Source of the DNA: JAJPKK01 sp963844635
GTDB taxonomy: Bacteria; Pseudomonadota; Alphaproteobacteria; Rhizobiales; Xanthobacteraceae
NCBI GenBank assembly: GCA_963844635.1
Contig: CAWJPD010000005.1
Span: forward strand, 62,001-126,000
Length of the DNA: 64,000 nt
Reading direction: 5' to 3'
How positions within the stretch are numbered: position 1 is the stretch's first letter; the number at the start of each line of letters is the position of its first letter. The translations under genes and the position numbers were made by a program. This document shows positions 26,777-35,620 of the stretch, in pieces. The notes beneath the pieces were generated by a model. It did not search any database. It saw nothing but the letters and a program-made list of their open reading frames with translations, and was not told the origin of the DNA.

Positions 26777-26868
26777 TGGCGGAAGGGGTGGGATTCGAAC
26801 CCACGAGGGAGCGTGAACCCCCTGCCGGTTTTCAAGACCGGTGCCTTAAACCACTCGGCCACCCTTCC
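26777..26868 (-). tRNA. tRNA-Ser (anticodon UGA)
   Basis: On the minus strand the sequence starts GGAAGGGTGGCCGAGTGG and has the D-arm. The anticodon stem-loop is CGGTCTTGAAAACCG, with anticodon TGA. A long variable arm and the T-arm GTGGGTTCGAATCCCAC follow, then the acceptor strand CCTTCC. The discriminator G and CCA are encoded. The long variable arm and anticodon identify serine. Its 3' end is repeated at 8913 and 11105, so it is the integration site of the island to its left. Confidence 0.95.
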
Positions 26869-27392
26869 TTGGTCTTCGAACACGAAACGACTGAGGGGAG
26901 GGCAGGGCAGGGCAAAGTGGAGACCGCACCGCGTTGCAGCCCAATGCCATCCGAATTGGGGCCTTACTTCGCAACCGACCATTCGTTCGTCAAGTCAATC
27001 GAGGGCAACGCTGCCGACCACGAGCAGCGTCTCCTTGCGCCACGCCCGTCACAAATGTCCAAGTTAGGCATTGTTCGGAAATAAGTGCCTCGATCCATGT
27101 CACCACCCGCGAAAGCGGGTGGTCCAGTAACCACCGGATTTTCGATGAGTGCACAATCGCTTCGCTGGGGGTTACTGGATGCCCCGCTTTCGCGGGGCAT
27201 GACAATGGTGATTCACTCATTCGCGGACGGTGCCTTCCGGTGTTTGCAAGCCAGGCTGCTGCGTCGTAGCTTCATTGGGTTGAAATTTGGGTGGGAGATG
27301 AGTTCAATCCTGCCGCCTGATTAATGCGTTGTTCGAAGATCGCCTTGTGATTGCAGGCCAAGGAGGGGGCGGGGGAGACTGCGGAGGAGAGA
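26869..27392. other. Intergenic region with one palindromic repeat element
   Basis: The 520 bases between the tRNA and paralogue B have no gene. The part at 27100-27203 is a repeat element listed separately; the rest shows nothing recognisable. Confidence 0.5.
27100..27203. repeat. Inverted-repeat element with hairpin arms (CCAGTAACC type)
   Basis: The left arm CACCCGCGAAAGCGGGTGG is followed by TCCAGTAACC; the right arm is GGTTACTGGATGCCCCGC plus TTTCGCGGGGCATGA. The inner GGTTACTGGAT/TCCAGTAACC pair is a near-perfect inversion and each arm is its own hairpin. The same architecture with other arm sequence occurs at 57993-58126. Confidence 0.75.
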
Positions 27393-28242
27393 ATGCGGAA
27401 ATCTTACGAAGTGCGGCAACTGCTTTTGCTGGCGGTATCGGCAACCCTCGCGGGGGCATTGGCGGGACCACGGGCGATGGCGGCCGACGCCCCGCCCGAT
27501 TTCTCGCCCACTGCCCAGACCGCCTGGGTCGGTATCGGCATCGGCGCCCTGCTTCCGGTTCCCGGCTCGCCAAAGCCGGTCAGCCAGGACCCGAGTCATC
27601 CCTACCTTTCGAACGACGAATCGAGAGACCGGGGAGGGCAGCCGACCCAGCGCATCGGGGACATCGGCAACCCCAATCTGAAGCAATGGGCCAAAGACGT
27701 GATGAAAAAGGACAACGACGAAGTGCTCGCGGGCAAGTTCGCGTTCACCGCGCGTTCCTCGTGCACGGCTGCCGGCGTTCCGGGCTTCGACGTGCTGCTC
27801 GGCGGGGCTTTGTTCATCGTGCCGTCGCAAAGGGAGGTCGCGATGATTTTCGACGGCAACGCCGAAACGCGGCATATCCGGCTGGACGCGTCGCATTCCG
27901 CCAATCCGAAGCCCTCCTGGTACGGCGAACTCGGTCGGCCATTACGAGGGCGATACGCTCGTTATCGACACCATCGGCCTGAACGACAAGACGTTTTTGG
28001 ACAACTACCGCACGCCGCACAGCGACAAGCTGCACGTTACGGAGCGCTGGCGGCTGATCGAAAACGGCGCCAAGCTGGAAATTCTCATGACCATCGACGA
28101 CCCCGATACGTTCAACCAGCCTTGGCAGGCCTTGCGGCAATACGAGCGCGTGAGGCGGAATTTTGCCGAGAACGTCTGCTCCGAGAACAATTCGAACCTG
28201 TTCGACTACGGCACGCCGAAGGCCGAGAAGGCGGATTTTTAA
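27393..28242 (+). pseudogene. Exported protein of unknown function, paralogue B, frameshifted
   Basis: The reading begins MRKSYEVRQLLLLAVSATLA (signal peptide) and matches paralogues A and C throughout: KPVSQDPSHPYLSN, LKQWAKDVMKKDNDEVLAGK, KPSWYGE. After YGE an extra C near 27930 changes the frame; the rest (VGHYEGD, then LVIDTIGLNDKTFLDNYRT and DDPDTFNQPW) continues to the stop at 28242. One base restores a roughly 280-residue protein. Function unknown, as for the other copies. Confidence 0.75.
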
Positions 28243-28298
28243 GGCGCCGCCCTCGTTATAAATCCCCAAAGCATATGATCGAGGGGGATCGCAGGACC

Positions 28299-28910
28299 TC
28301 AGCGGAGCGCCCGCGCGAGCCATGCCGTGCGACCTCCACCGCTCTGCCAATCCTCGACCACATAAGCGAGGATTTCAAAGTCGATTTTGGACAGCAACTC
28401 CCTGTATTCGCCGGCGCTCAGGCTGGCATGATAGAGCGGATCGCCCCGATAGCAGCCAACACTTTCGCCATGCGCTGGCCCGCTATTGAACATGAGGACA
28501 GCGCAGGGCGCGGCATGGCGGGCGAACAAGTCGAACATGCCGCGTTGATCGTTCGGCGTGAGGTGAAACAGACTGTCCCACGCGAGAATTCCGCCAAACC
28601 GACGATCGAGCTGCAGAGATCGCATGTCCTGCACCATCCATTCCTGCTCGGGCAATCGCTGTCGGCATAGCGAGATGAGCGCTGCAGAAGTGTCGATGCC
28701 GGTCACGCGTAGCCCGCGGTCAACAAGATGTTGCGCGACCGGTCTCCCGGATCCGCAGCCCAGATCGAGAACACTCGCTCGGGCCGGAAGGGCGGCGACG
28801 AACCGGTCATGCCATGGCCTGTCGTTCCAGCTTGCCGAGTTGCGATCAGCGTCCCAGTCGCGGGCGTGGCGCTCGTAAAGGCCGATAATCCGATCTGCCA
28901 ATTCCTGCAT
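28299..28910 (-). CDS. Class I SAM-dependent methyltransferase
   Basis: The 203-residue protein has the Rossmann SAM site VLDLGCGSGRPVAQHLVDRG near residue 47 and the acidic motif VTGIDTSAALI near 69. WMVQDMRSLQ and GGILAWDSLFHL follow. The C-terminal part (DFEILAYVVEDWQSGGGRT) is typical of small-molecule methyltransferases. The methyl acceptor cannot be predicted. The gene stands alone between divergent neighbours and is intact. Confidence 0.85.
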   Translation of the reverse strand: MQELADRIIGLYERHARDWDADRNSASWNDRPWHDRFVAALPARASVLDLGCGSGRPVAQHLVDRGLRVTGIDTSAALISLCRQRLPEQEWMVQDMRSLQLDRRFGGILAWDSLFHLTPNDQRGMFDLFARHAAPCAVLMFNSGPAHGESVGCYRGDPLYHASLSAGEYRELLSKIDFEILAYVVEDWQSGGGRTAWLARALR

Positions 28911-29197
28911 GTGTCATCGGTGCCGGAAGGTTATTTGTGCGGCAAGCGGGTTGGTGCGGACTGCGAACATCGAATCCAGGACCTTGCTGCGGCGCCTCTG
29001 GAAAGTTCGATCTGCCCCATTTGCCTTTGTAAAGCCGCTTTTGGCAGTGATTCTCTGCTCTGGGCTGCGATTCTCGGCCGGTTGCGGGCAGGGCAGGGGA
29101 CTAACCTCACCCGTGTTCACGGCCAATCGACGCGCATTTGGGATCCGGGCGGGACCGGCGAAGCTGCGCTGGCCGCGATTTGGGGTGCGTGCTGCTC

Positions 29198-30043
29198 ATG
29201 TGGCTGGGGGAACGGCCTGCTGGCGCCAAGCCCGCGCACTGTGGTTTGCGCACCGGCCTGTCCGCCTTGGTTGCGGCGGCGATCGGGATCATCCTTGCAG
29301 GTTGCGCCGGGTCGGAACGCTTGAGCACGGTCGATCCCCGCTATGGCACGTCGAGCAGTCCTCGCGTGGTCGCGCTCGGTGAGCCGATCCCGAAAGGCGG
29401 CGGCGTCTATCGCGTGGGGGTGCCTTACAGCGTCGCCGGTCGCACCTATGTTCCGGCCGAAAACCCGCATTATCGCGCCGAGGGCGTCGCGTCATGGTAC
29501 GGCTCGGATTTCCATGGTCGCCTGACCGCCAATGGCGAGGTCTTCGACATGGAAGGAATGTCGGCCGCCCATGCAACGCTGCCAATGCCTTCCTATGTCC
29601 GCGTGACCAATCTCTCCAATTCAAAATCGGTGATCGTCCGGGTCAATGATCGCGGACCTTACAGCGACAATCGCTTAATCGACGTCTCAGTGGGCGCCGC
29701 CAAGGTGCTGGGCTTTTACGGCAGCGGCCTCGCGCCCGTCCGGGTCGAATATGTCGGCACGGCCCCGCTGGAAGGGTCGGATGACCGCCAGCTGATCGCA
29801 ACTTTGCGCCAAGGCGAGCCGGCGCCTGCGCCCACGCCGGTCCGCGTCGCATCGGCGAAACCTTTCCTGCCGCAGATGACCTCGCGTGCCACGCTGGACG
29901 GTAGCGTGCCGCTGCCGCCGGAACGACCTTATTCGCTCGGCGACGCGCAGATGCGGCCTGCGCTGACCGCCCAGCGCCTAACGTCGCCCACCGCGCCACT
30001 GATTGCCTATGCGCAAACGCCATTCGAGTTGCCCAGGCAGTGA
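29198..30043 (+). CDS. rlpA: RlpA-family septal ring lytic transglycosylase lipoprotein
   Basis: The protein carries a lipobox (IILAGC) after a hydrophobic stretch, so it is a lipoprotein of the outer membrane. It then has the RlpA double-psi barrel: EGVASWYGSDFHGRLTANGE, then MSAAHATLPMPSYVRVTNLS and VRVNDRGPYSDNRLIDVS. The catalytic acid of RlpA lies in that last block. There is no C-terminal SPOR domain; the tail is proline-rich. I use ATG 29198 (281 residues); the frame is open further upstream, so the exact start is uncertain. It lies upstream of the D,D-carboxypeptidase gene, a common order in this group. Confidence 0.85.
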   Translation: MWLGERPAGAKPAHCGLRTGLSALVAAAIGIILAGCAGSERLSTVDPRYGTSSSPRVVALGEPIPKGGGVYRVGVPYSVAGRTYVPAENPHYRAEGVASWYGSDFHGRLTANGEVFDMEGMSAAHATLPMPSYVRVTNLSNSKSVIVRVNDRGPYSDNRLIDVSVGAAKVLGFYGSGLAPVRVEYVGTAPLEGSDDRQLIATLRQGEPAPAPTPVRVASAKPFLPQMTSRATLDGSVPLPPERPYSLGDAQMRPALTAQRLTSPTAPLIAYAQTPFELPRQ

Positions 30044-30088
30044 TGCGCCGCCGCCGCCACGGCGCTTGGGCGACCCTCACGAGAAGGG

Positions 30089-30235
30089 ATGCGTTCAACT
30101 GGAGCGGGATGCGTTCAGTTTGAATCGCCTCCGACGCGGGCTTCTTCTGCGCACCCGTCGCGGACTGCGCTCGACGACGGATGCGCGGTGATGTTGCGCA
30201 TAATCTTTGTCGAAAAAGTCTACAACTGTTGGGGG
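30089..30235. repeat. Composite dispersed repeat, degenerate copy
   Basis: This stretch contains GGGATGCGTTCAGTTTGAA, then GCGCACCCGTCGCGGACTGC and GCTCGACGACGGATGCG. After GCGCATAATC it ends in TTTGTCGAAAAAGTCTACAA, a worn version of the CCGAAAAGT palindrome. The same modules in the same order occur at 63209-63347. The rest of 30044-30473 has no gene before the carboxypeptidase. Confidence 0.75.
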
Positions 30236-30473
30236 GCAGGCGTTATTTGAGGGATTCAGGTGGCCCCGGCACTGAAATGCCGGGCACCGGCAGCCTGCAC
30301 GCGCGCCGTCGTGGCGGCGAGGCGACGCGTTAACTTTGTCGGCTGGCATCTATTTGCGTTGTGGGCGCATTTACCGCGTCCGTGGATTGTGTCGCTACCG
30401 CTCAGTTGCTATGGAAGGCGCACCCGCAAAATCTGAATGGCCCGTGAATGGCCCGCATGGACGGATTGCCGTC

Positions 30474-31712
30474 ATGAATCGGATTGCATTCCTATTGACC
30501 TCGCCATTGCGCCGCGCCGCGCTTGCGGCCGTCCTTGTGATGGGTGCTGCGGGCGCCGTGGCAGCGCCGAGCGCACTCGGTCTCACCAGCGGCAAGAGCG
30601 GCGGCGATTTCCAATCGGCCGCCCCTTACGCCATCCTGGTCGATGCCGAGACCGGATCGGTCCTTTACGAGAAGAATTCCGACACCCCGACCGCGCCGTC
30701 GAGCATGACCAAGCTGATGACCGCCGAAGTCATCTTCAACGAAATCAGGCAAAAGCGGCTCAGCCTCGATACCGAATACATCGTCAGCGAGGATGCCTGG
30801 CGGCGCGGCGGAGCACCCTCGCACACCTCGAGCATGTTCGCCCCGATCCACAGCCGCGTGCGGGTCGACGATCTCATTCGCGGGGCCCTCATCGTCTCAG
30901 GGAACGACGCCTGCATCACGCTGGCGGAAGGTGTTGCGGGAAACGAAGCCGCGTTCGCGCAGATGATGAACAAGCGGGCGCACGAAATCGGGGTAACCAA
31001 ATCCTATTTCGCCAACTCAACCGGCCTGCCGGACCCGTCGCAGAAAGCGACAGTACGTGACCTTGCGAAGATTGGGCGCCAAATCATCCGGACCTATCCC
31101 GAGTTCTACAAGATTTTTGGCGAACGCGAGTTTACCTGGAACAAGATCCGCCAGCAGAACCGTAATCCGCTGCTGGAGCTCACGTCGCTCGGCGCCGACG
31201 GCCTCAAGACCGGCTACACGATCCAGGGCGGCTACGGCCTCGTCGGTTCCGCCGTGCAGAACGGCATGCGCCTGATCGTCGTCGTGAACGGACTCAAGAC
31301 CATCAAGGAACGCGGCGAGGAAGCGCGCAAGCTGCTCGAATACGGTTATCGCGGCGTCGAAACCAAGCCCTTGTTCACCGATGGCCAGATCGTCGGCTAC
31401 GCAAAACTGTTTGGCGGCGCATCCGGCTCCGTTCCGCTCGTCGGGGACGGACCGATCAGCGTACTGATGCCGAAAAACTCCAGCGATAAGGTCTCGGCCA
31501 AGATCGTCTACTCAGGTCCGGTCCTGGCGCCCGTCGAACGTGGCCAGCCGATCGGCAGCATTCACATCTACCGCGGTGAACAGGTGATTGCGGAAATGCC
31601 GCTATTTGCCGGAGAAAGCGTGGAACGCGGCGGCCTGGCGCGGCGCGCCTTCGATGCGGCGACCGAGCTCGTGATCAATCTTTTTAACAAGGCGGCGCCC
31701 AACAAGATCTAG
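30474..31712 (+). CDS. dacC: D-alanyl-D-alanine carboxypeptidase (PBP5/6 type)
   Basis: The start ATG 30474 gives 412 residues with a signal peptide (RRAALAAVLVMGAAGAVAAP). The penicillin-binding motifs are intact: SMTK at 77-80, SGN at 142-144 and KTG at 245-247. The C-terminal PBP5_C beta domain follows. It ends in an amphipathic helix (VERGGLARRAFDAATELVIN), which tethers such enzymes to the inner membrane. It trims the terminal D-Ala from peptidoglycan pentapeptides. It precedes tmk and holB in the same direction. Confidence 0.92.
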   Translation: MNRIAFLLTSPLRRAALAAVLVMGAAGAVAAPSALGLTSGKSGGDFQSAAPYAILVDAETGSVLYEKNSDTPTAPSSMTKLMTAEVIFNEIRQKRLSLDTEYIVSEDAWRRGGAPSHTSSMFAPIHSRVRVDDLIRGALIVSGNDACITLAEGVAGNEAAFAQMMNKRAHEIGVTKSYFANSTGLPDPSQKATVRDLAKIGRQIIRTYPEFYKIFGEREFTWNKIRQQNRNPLLELTSLGADGLKTGYTIQGGYGLVGSAVQNGMRLIVVVNGLKTIKERGEEARKLLEYGYRGVETKPLFTDGQIVGYAKLFGGASGSVPLVGDGPISVLMPKNSSDKVSAKIVYSGPVLAPVERGQPIGSIHIYRGEQVIAEMPLFAGESVERGGLARRAFDAATELVINLFNKAAPNKI

Positions 31713-31934
31713 GCTGCCGAGGGCAGATGCTCGGCGGCGTTGCCCGATCGAACGATAAACCACGCCGACGCATTGATTTCGCACAGGACTGTTGCAAAAA
31801 TCCGAAACGTGCCGATCGGTGTGCGCTAAGCTTGTGGGACTTTCAGCGGCAAGCTTTGATAGGCAAGGCGGCGGCCAGCGCTTTATATTGGAAGCCGAAG
31901 AGGCCGAGGGCGGCGGAAGACGGCAATTGGTGAG

Positions 31935-32603
31935 ATGGCCGGCAAATTCATTACGTTCGAAGGCGGCGAAGGTTCGGGCAAGTCGACCCAGGCGGAGGCG
32001 CTGGCGAGGAAACTCGATGCCTTCGGCATCGGGGTCGTACTCACGCGAGAGCCGGGAGGGTCGCCGGGAGCCGAGATCATCCGGCATATCATTCTCTCCG
32101 GCATCGCCCAGTCGCTTGGCGAGGAGGGGGAAACGCTGCTGTTCGCCGCCGCTCGCGCCGACCATGTCGAGAACCTGATCCGGCCGTCACTGACACGGGG
32201 AAAATGGGTCGTCTGCGATCGCTTTCTCAATTCCACGCGCGTGTACCAGGGCGTGCTGGGAAAGGTCAGCCGCGGCATGATCAAGGCGATCGAAAAGGTC
32301 ACGGTCGGTGAGACGATGCCGGACCTCACCTTTATTCTCGATGTGCCAATCGCGGTCGGTCTCGCGCGGGCGCGTGAACGGCGAGGCAATGCGCCGCCGG
32401 ATCGCTTCGAAAAGGAGGACCAGGCTTTCCACGAGGCGCTGAATGCGGCATTTCGTGATGCCGCCGTCGCGGAGCCGGCGCGCTGCGTCATGATCGACGG
32501 CACCCGCCATCCCGATATCATCGCATCCGAAGTCTGGCGCTTCGTTCGTAACCGGCTGCATCCGGAGACCGCGCCGATGACGGTCGAAGACATCGCGCGG
32601 TGA
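31935..32603 (+). CDS. tmk: Thymidylate kinase
   Basis: The 222-residue enzyme starts MAGKFITFEGGEGSGKSTQ, with the P-loop at about 10-18. It has the LTREPGGSPGAEIIRHIIL block (TMP-binding arginine), VVCDRFLNSTRVYQG and a LID region RGNAPPDRFEKEDQAFH. It phosphorylates dTMP to dTDP. Its stop overlaps the GTG start of holB (GTGA). A 222-base gap separates it from dacC, with no gene in it. Confidence 0.95.
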   Translation: MAGKFITFEGGEGSGKSTQAEALARKLDAFGIGVVLTREPGGSPGAEIIRHIILSGIAQSLGEEGETLLFAAARADHVENLIRPSLTRGKWVVCDRFLNSTRVYQGVLGKVSRGMIKAIEKVTVGETMPDLTFILDVPIAVGLARARERRGNAPPDRFEKEDQAFHEALNAAFRDAAVAEPARCVMIDGTRHPDIIASEVWRFVRNRLHPETAPMTVEDIAR

Positions 32604-33643
32604 CAAGAAAACGCAGCGCGGCCGATGAAGATGCCGCAGCACCGCTTCCGCTGCCGCGCGAGGCGACCCAGTTGTTCGGCCATGAAGCGGCCGAGCACGC
32701 GTTCCTTGCCGCGTGGCGCAGCACCCGCATCCCGCATGCGTGGCTGATCGGCGGCGAGCCTGGGATCGGCAAGGCGACGCTGGCCTACCGCATCGCACGA
32801 TTCGTGCTCGCCCGTCCCGATCGCGGCGCGCCTCAATCGGGGGACTCGCTTGCTCTCGATCCCTTCCATCCCACCGCGCGTCGCATCGCCGTCAATGCCC
32901 ACACCGACCTCTTGGCGTTGGAGCGAACGGCAGGCGAAACCGGCAAGTTGCGCACCGTGATCACCGTCGACCAGGTCCGGCGTCTTACGACATTTTTCGG
33001 CTCGACCGCGGGGGAGGGGGGTTGGCGGGTCGCAATCGTCGACACCGCCGACGAGCTCAAAGCTCCGGAAGGGTCGAATGCCCTCCTCAAGATGCTGGAG
33101 GAGCCGCCGGCGCGCTCGCTGTTCCTGCTGGTGAGCAACGCACCCGGACGCCTTTTGCCGACCATCCGATCGCGCTGCAGGCAGCTCGCGCTCAAACCGC
33201 TCAATCGCTTCGATCTCGCCCGTGCCGCCGCTGCAGCCCTTGGCGGCGATGGCGAGAAGGTCGCGTTGGAACCGGCCGCCCTGTCCGGCGGGAGCGTCGC
33301 GCGCGCGCTTGCGATGACCGCGGGCCCGGTCGCGGCACTCCGTGAACAAGTCGCGGCGCAGCTTCACGTGCTACCGAGAATGGACCTGATCGCACTCCAC
33401 GCACTCGGCGACCAGCTCGACCGCGGCGACCGCAGCCTGTTCGAAGGCTTTGTCGAGACAATCCGTGATTGGCTGTCGGGACTCTTGGATAGCGAACCCA
33501 AAAACCTGCGGCATCTTGCGCGCGCGGCCGAGATTTGGGACCGGCTCAATTCCGCGGCACGCGACGTGGAAACCTACAATCTCGACCGCAAGCCCCTGGT
33601 GTTCGCGGTCTTCGGGCAGCTTGCCGAGGCTTGCCGCGGTTGA
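32600..33643 (+). CDS. holB: DNA polymerase III delta-prime subunit
   Basis: The 347-residue protein has the clamp-loader AAA+ pattern: AWLIGGEPGIGKATLAYRIA (Walker A), then AIVDTADELKAPEGSNALLK (Walker B region) and LEEPPARSLFLLVSNAPG. The arginine-finger segment LLPTIRSRCRQLALKPL follows. It uses a GTG start coupled to tmk, as in many alphaproteobacteria. It acts in loading the sliding clamp with delta and tau/gamma. Confidence 0.93.
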   Translation: MTRKRSAADEDAAAPLPLPREATQLFGHEAAEHAFLAAWRSTRIPHAWLIGGEPGIGKATLAYRIARFVLARPDRGAPQSGDSLALDPFHPTARRIAVNAHTDLLALERTAGETGKLRTVITVDQVRRLTTFFGSTAGEGGWRVAIVDTADELKAPEGSNALLKMLEEPPARSLFLLVSNAPGRLLPTIRSRCRQLALKPLNRFDLARAAAAALGGDGEKVALEPAALSGGSVARALAMTAGPVAALREQVAAQLHVLPRMDLIALHALGDQLDRGDRSLFEGFVETIRDWLSGLLDSEPKNLRHLARAAEIWDRLNSAARDVETYNLDRKPLVFAVFGQLAEACRG

Positions 33644-34060
33644 TAGGACGAAGGCATTACCGCGATGCGTCCAACAGCGATGGGTCGCTCGGAGCAGGGC
33701 AGGGGGGCATCGCATCGTTTTTACCAGCTCGATGTCTGCCTCGCGGCGTTGACCGGAACGTTAGATCATGTCCCGATCAATGGAATGAAATCGATCGTAG
33801 GGTGGGCAACGCGCCTACATGAGCCATGCCACTTGCACAACACGCAGGCGCGTCGGCCACGCTGTCGGAGCTACGAAAAAACTTGCCGACCGCGTGGGCA
33901 AAATCGCCACTGACAGGCGAACCATTGGGAGAGCGACCGCGCGCGATTTTGCCCACCCTACGTGCGGCACTTCGATGTGACCGTACGCGGCCGCGGGCGC
34001 TTCCGAGGGTGAGCGGGTGGGCATGCTCCGAACTCGTCGACCTCTGAAAGTTGTTCCTAG
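33644..34060. other. Intergenic region between holB and metG
   Basis: About 400 bases without a gene. The part at 33796-33962 is an inverted-repeat element listed separately; the flanks show nothing recognisable. A short run before metG (33963-34060) is presumably its leader. Confidence 0.5.
33796..33962. repeat. Inverted-repeat element ending in CGTAGGGTGGGCAA
   Basis: CGTAGGGTGGGCAA at 33796-33809 is matched by TTGCCCACCCTACG at 33949-33962, with a further inner pair GGGCAAAATCGC/GCGATTTTGCCC. The 167-bp unit has no coding potential and looks like a miniature inverted-repeat element. A related one (GTAGGGTGCGCAAAATCG) lies at 42474-42759. Confidence 0.75.
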
Positions 34061-35620
34061 ATGGCCGACAAGCCGCACTTCTACATCACGACCGCGATCT
34101 CCTATCCGAACGGCGCTCCCCATATCGGCCATGCCTACGAGGCGATCGCGACCGACGCCATTGCGCGCTTCATGCGGCTCGACGGTCACGATGTCTACTT
34201 TCTCACCGGCACCGACGAGCATGGCATCAAGATGCTGCAGACCGCGAACCGGGACGGCGTGACCCCACGCGAACTGACCGAACGCAACGTGCCTCGCTTT
34301 CAAGCCATGGTGGAGCGGCTCGAGTGCTCGAACGATGATTTTATTCGCACCACCGAGGAACGCCATTACCGTTCGGCGGCAGCGATCTGGGAGCGGATGC
34401 AAGCCGCCGGCGACATTTACCAGGCCAAATATGCCGGCTGGTATTCGGTGCGGGACGAGGCCTATTACGATGCCTCCGAAACGGTGCTCGATTCATCGGG
34501 GAAGAGGCTCGGGCCTCAGGGAACACCGGTCGAATGGGTGGAGGAGGACAGCTATTTCTTCCGCCTGTCCACCTATCAGGAGCGGCTTCTCGAACTCTAT
34601 CGTCGCGTGCCTGACTTCGTGCTGCCGAAAGAGCGCTTCAATGAGGTTGCGAGCTTCGTGCGCGGCGGCCTCAAGGATTTGTCGATATCGCGCACCACCT
34701 TCACCTGGGGCATCCCGGTGCCCGGAGATTCCCGCCACATCATGTATGTGTGGGTCGATGCGCTGACGAACTACATCACCGCATTGGGATATCCCGACAC
34801 CGAAAGCGGGAAATTTCGCCGTTACTGGCCTGCCGATCTGCATGTGATCGGCAAGGACATCGTGCGGTTCCACGCGGTGTACTGGCCCGCCTTCCTGATG
34901 TCGGCGAAAATCGAACTGCCGCGACAGATTTTCAGCCATGGCTTTCTGTTCAACCGCGGCGAGAAGATGTCGAAGTCGGTCGGCAATGTCGTCGACCCTT
35001 TTGCCCTCGCGGATGCCTACGGCGTCGATCCGCTTCGTTATTTCCTGCTGCGCGAAGTGCCGTTCGGCCAGGACGGCAACTACAGCCACGATGCCATCGT
35101 CGCCCGCATCAATGCCGACCTCGCCAATGATCTCGGCAATCTGGCGCAGCGGTCGCTCACCATCATCGCGCGCGGATGCGGCGGTATCTTGCCGAAGCCC
35201 GGCGCGTTCAGCGCGAATGACGCGGCGATCCTCGCGGCGGCCGACGCTATGATCGATAAGGCGCGGGAGGCGATGAAGACAAGACAGTTGCACCAGGTAC
35301 TCAATGCGGTCTGGAGCGTCGTCGCCGATGCCAACCGTTACTTCGCCGGGGAGGCGCCCTGGGCGCTCGCCAAGACCGATCCCGCACGGCAGGGCACCGT
35401 CCTCTATGCGACTGCGGAAGCCATCCGACAGGTCGCGATCCTGACGCAGCCCTTCATGCCGACCGCGGCAGCGCGGCTGCTCGATCTGCTGTCCATCCCA
35501 AGTGATCAGCGTGTTTTCGCAGTGCTTGGAAAAGCGGGGCGCATCCCGCCGGGCACCCGGCTGCCGCCTCCCGTGCCGATTTTTCCCCGCTATGTCGAGC
35601 CGACGGGGACAGTCGCGTGA
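34061..35620 (+). CDS. metG: Methionyl-tRNA synthetase
   Basis: The 519-residue enzyme has the class I signatures: PHIGHAYE near residue 20 (HIGH) and KMSKSVGN near 302 (KMSKS). TGTDEHGIKM and ISRTTFTWGIPVPGD are further conserved blocks. The short length and lack of a C-terminal tRNA-binding domain are usual for alphaproteobacteria. The stop overlaps the next start (GTGA), so tatD is co-translated. Confidence 0.95.
   Translation: MADKPHFYITTAISYPNGAPHIGHAYEAIATDAIARFMRLDGHDVYFLTGTDEHGIKMLQTANRDGVTPRELTERNVPRFQAMVERLECSNDDFIRTTEERHYRSAAAIWERMQAAGDIYQAKYAGWYSVRDEAYYDASETVLDSSGKRLGPQGTPVEWVEEDSYFFRLSTYQERLLELYRRVPDFVLPKERFNEVASFVRGGLKDLSISRTTFTWGIPVPGDSRHIMYVWVDALTNYITALGYPDTESGKFRRYWPADLHVIGKDIVRFHAVYWPAFLMSAKIELPRQIFSHGFLFNRGEKMSKSVGNVVDPFALADAYGVDPLRYFLLREVPFGQDGNYSHDAIVARINADLANDLGNLAQRSLTIIARGCGGILPKPGAFSANDAAILAAADAMIDKAREAMKTRQLHQVLNAVWSVVADANRYFAGEAPWALAKTDPARQGTVLYATAEAIRQVAILTQPFMPTAAARLLDLLSIPSDQRVFAVLGKAGRIPPGTRLPPPVPIFPRYVEPTGTVA

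Larger units (their letters stand above)
11105..26792. mobile_element. Genomic island at tRNA-Ser(UGA)
   Basis: A 14-bp repeat (TGGCGGAAGGGGTG) at 11105-11118 and the tRNA-Ser 3' end at 26777 bound a 15.7-kb segment. Just inside the left repeat is a P4-type integrase gene. Then come an ATGA-coupled hypothetical gene, AlpA, small hypothetical genes, a replication-type HTH protein, a terminase pair and coiled-coil proteins. The right part holds nuclease genes and ABC substrate-binding genes, and its middle is visibly richer in A and T than the core. No head, tail or lysis genes are seen. Several genes are broken, so it is probably immobile now. Confidence 0.65.

Noticed and set aside
31883..33367. 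494-residue open frame opposite tmk and holB
   Set aside because: Antisense to two clear essential genes that are intact in their own frames.
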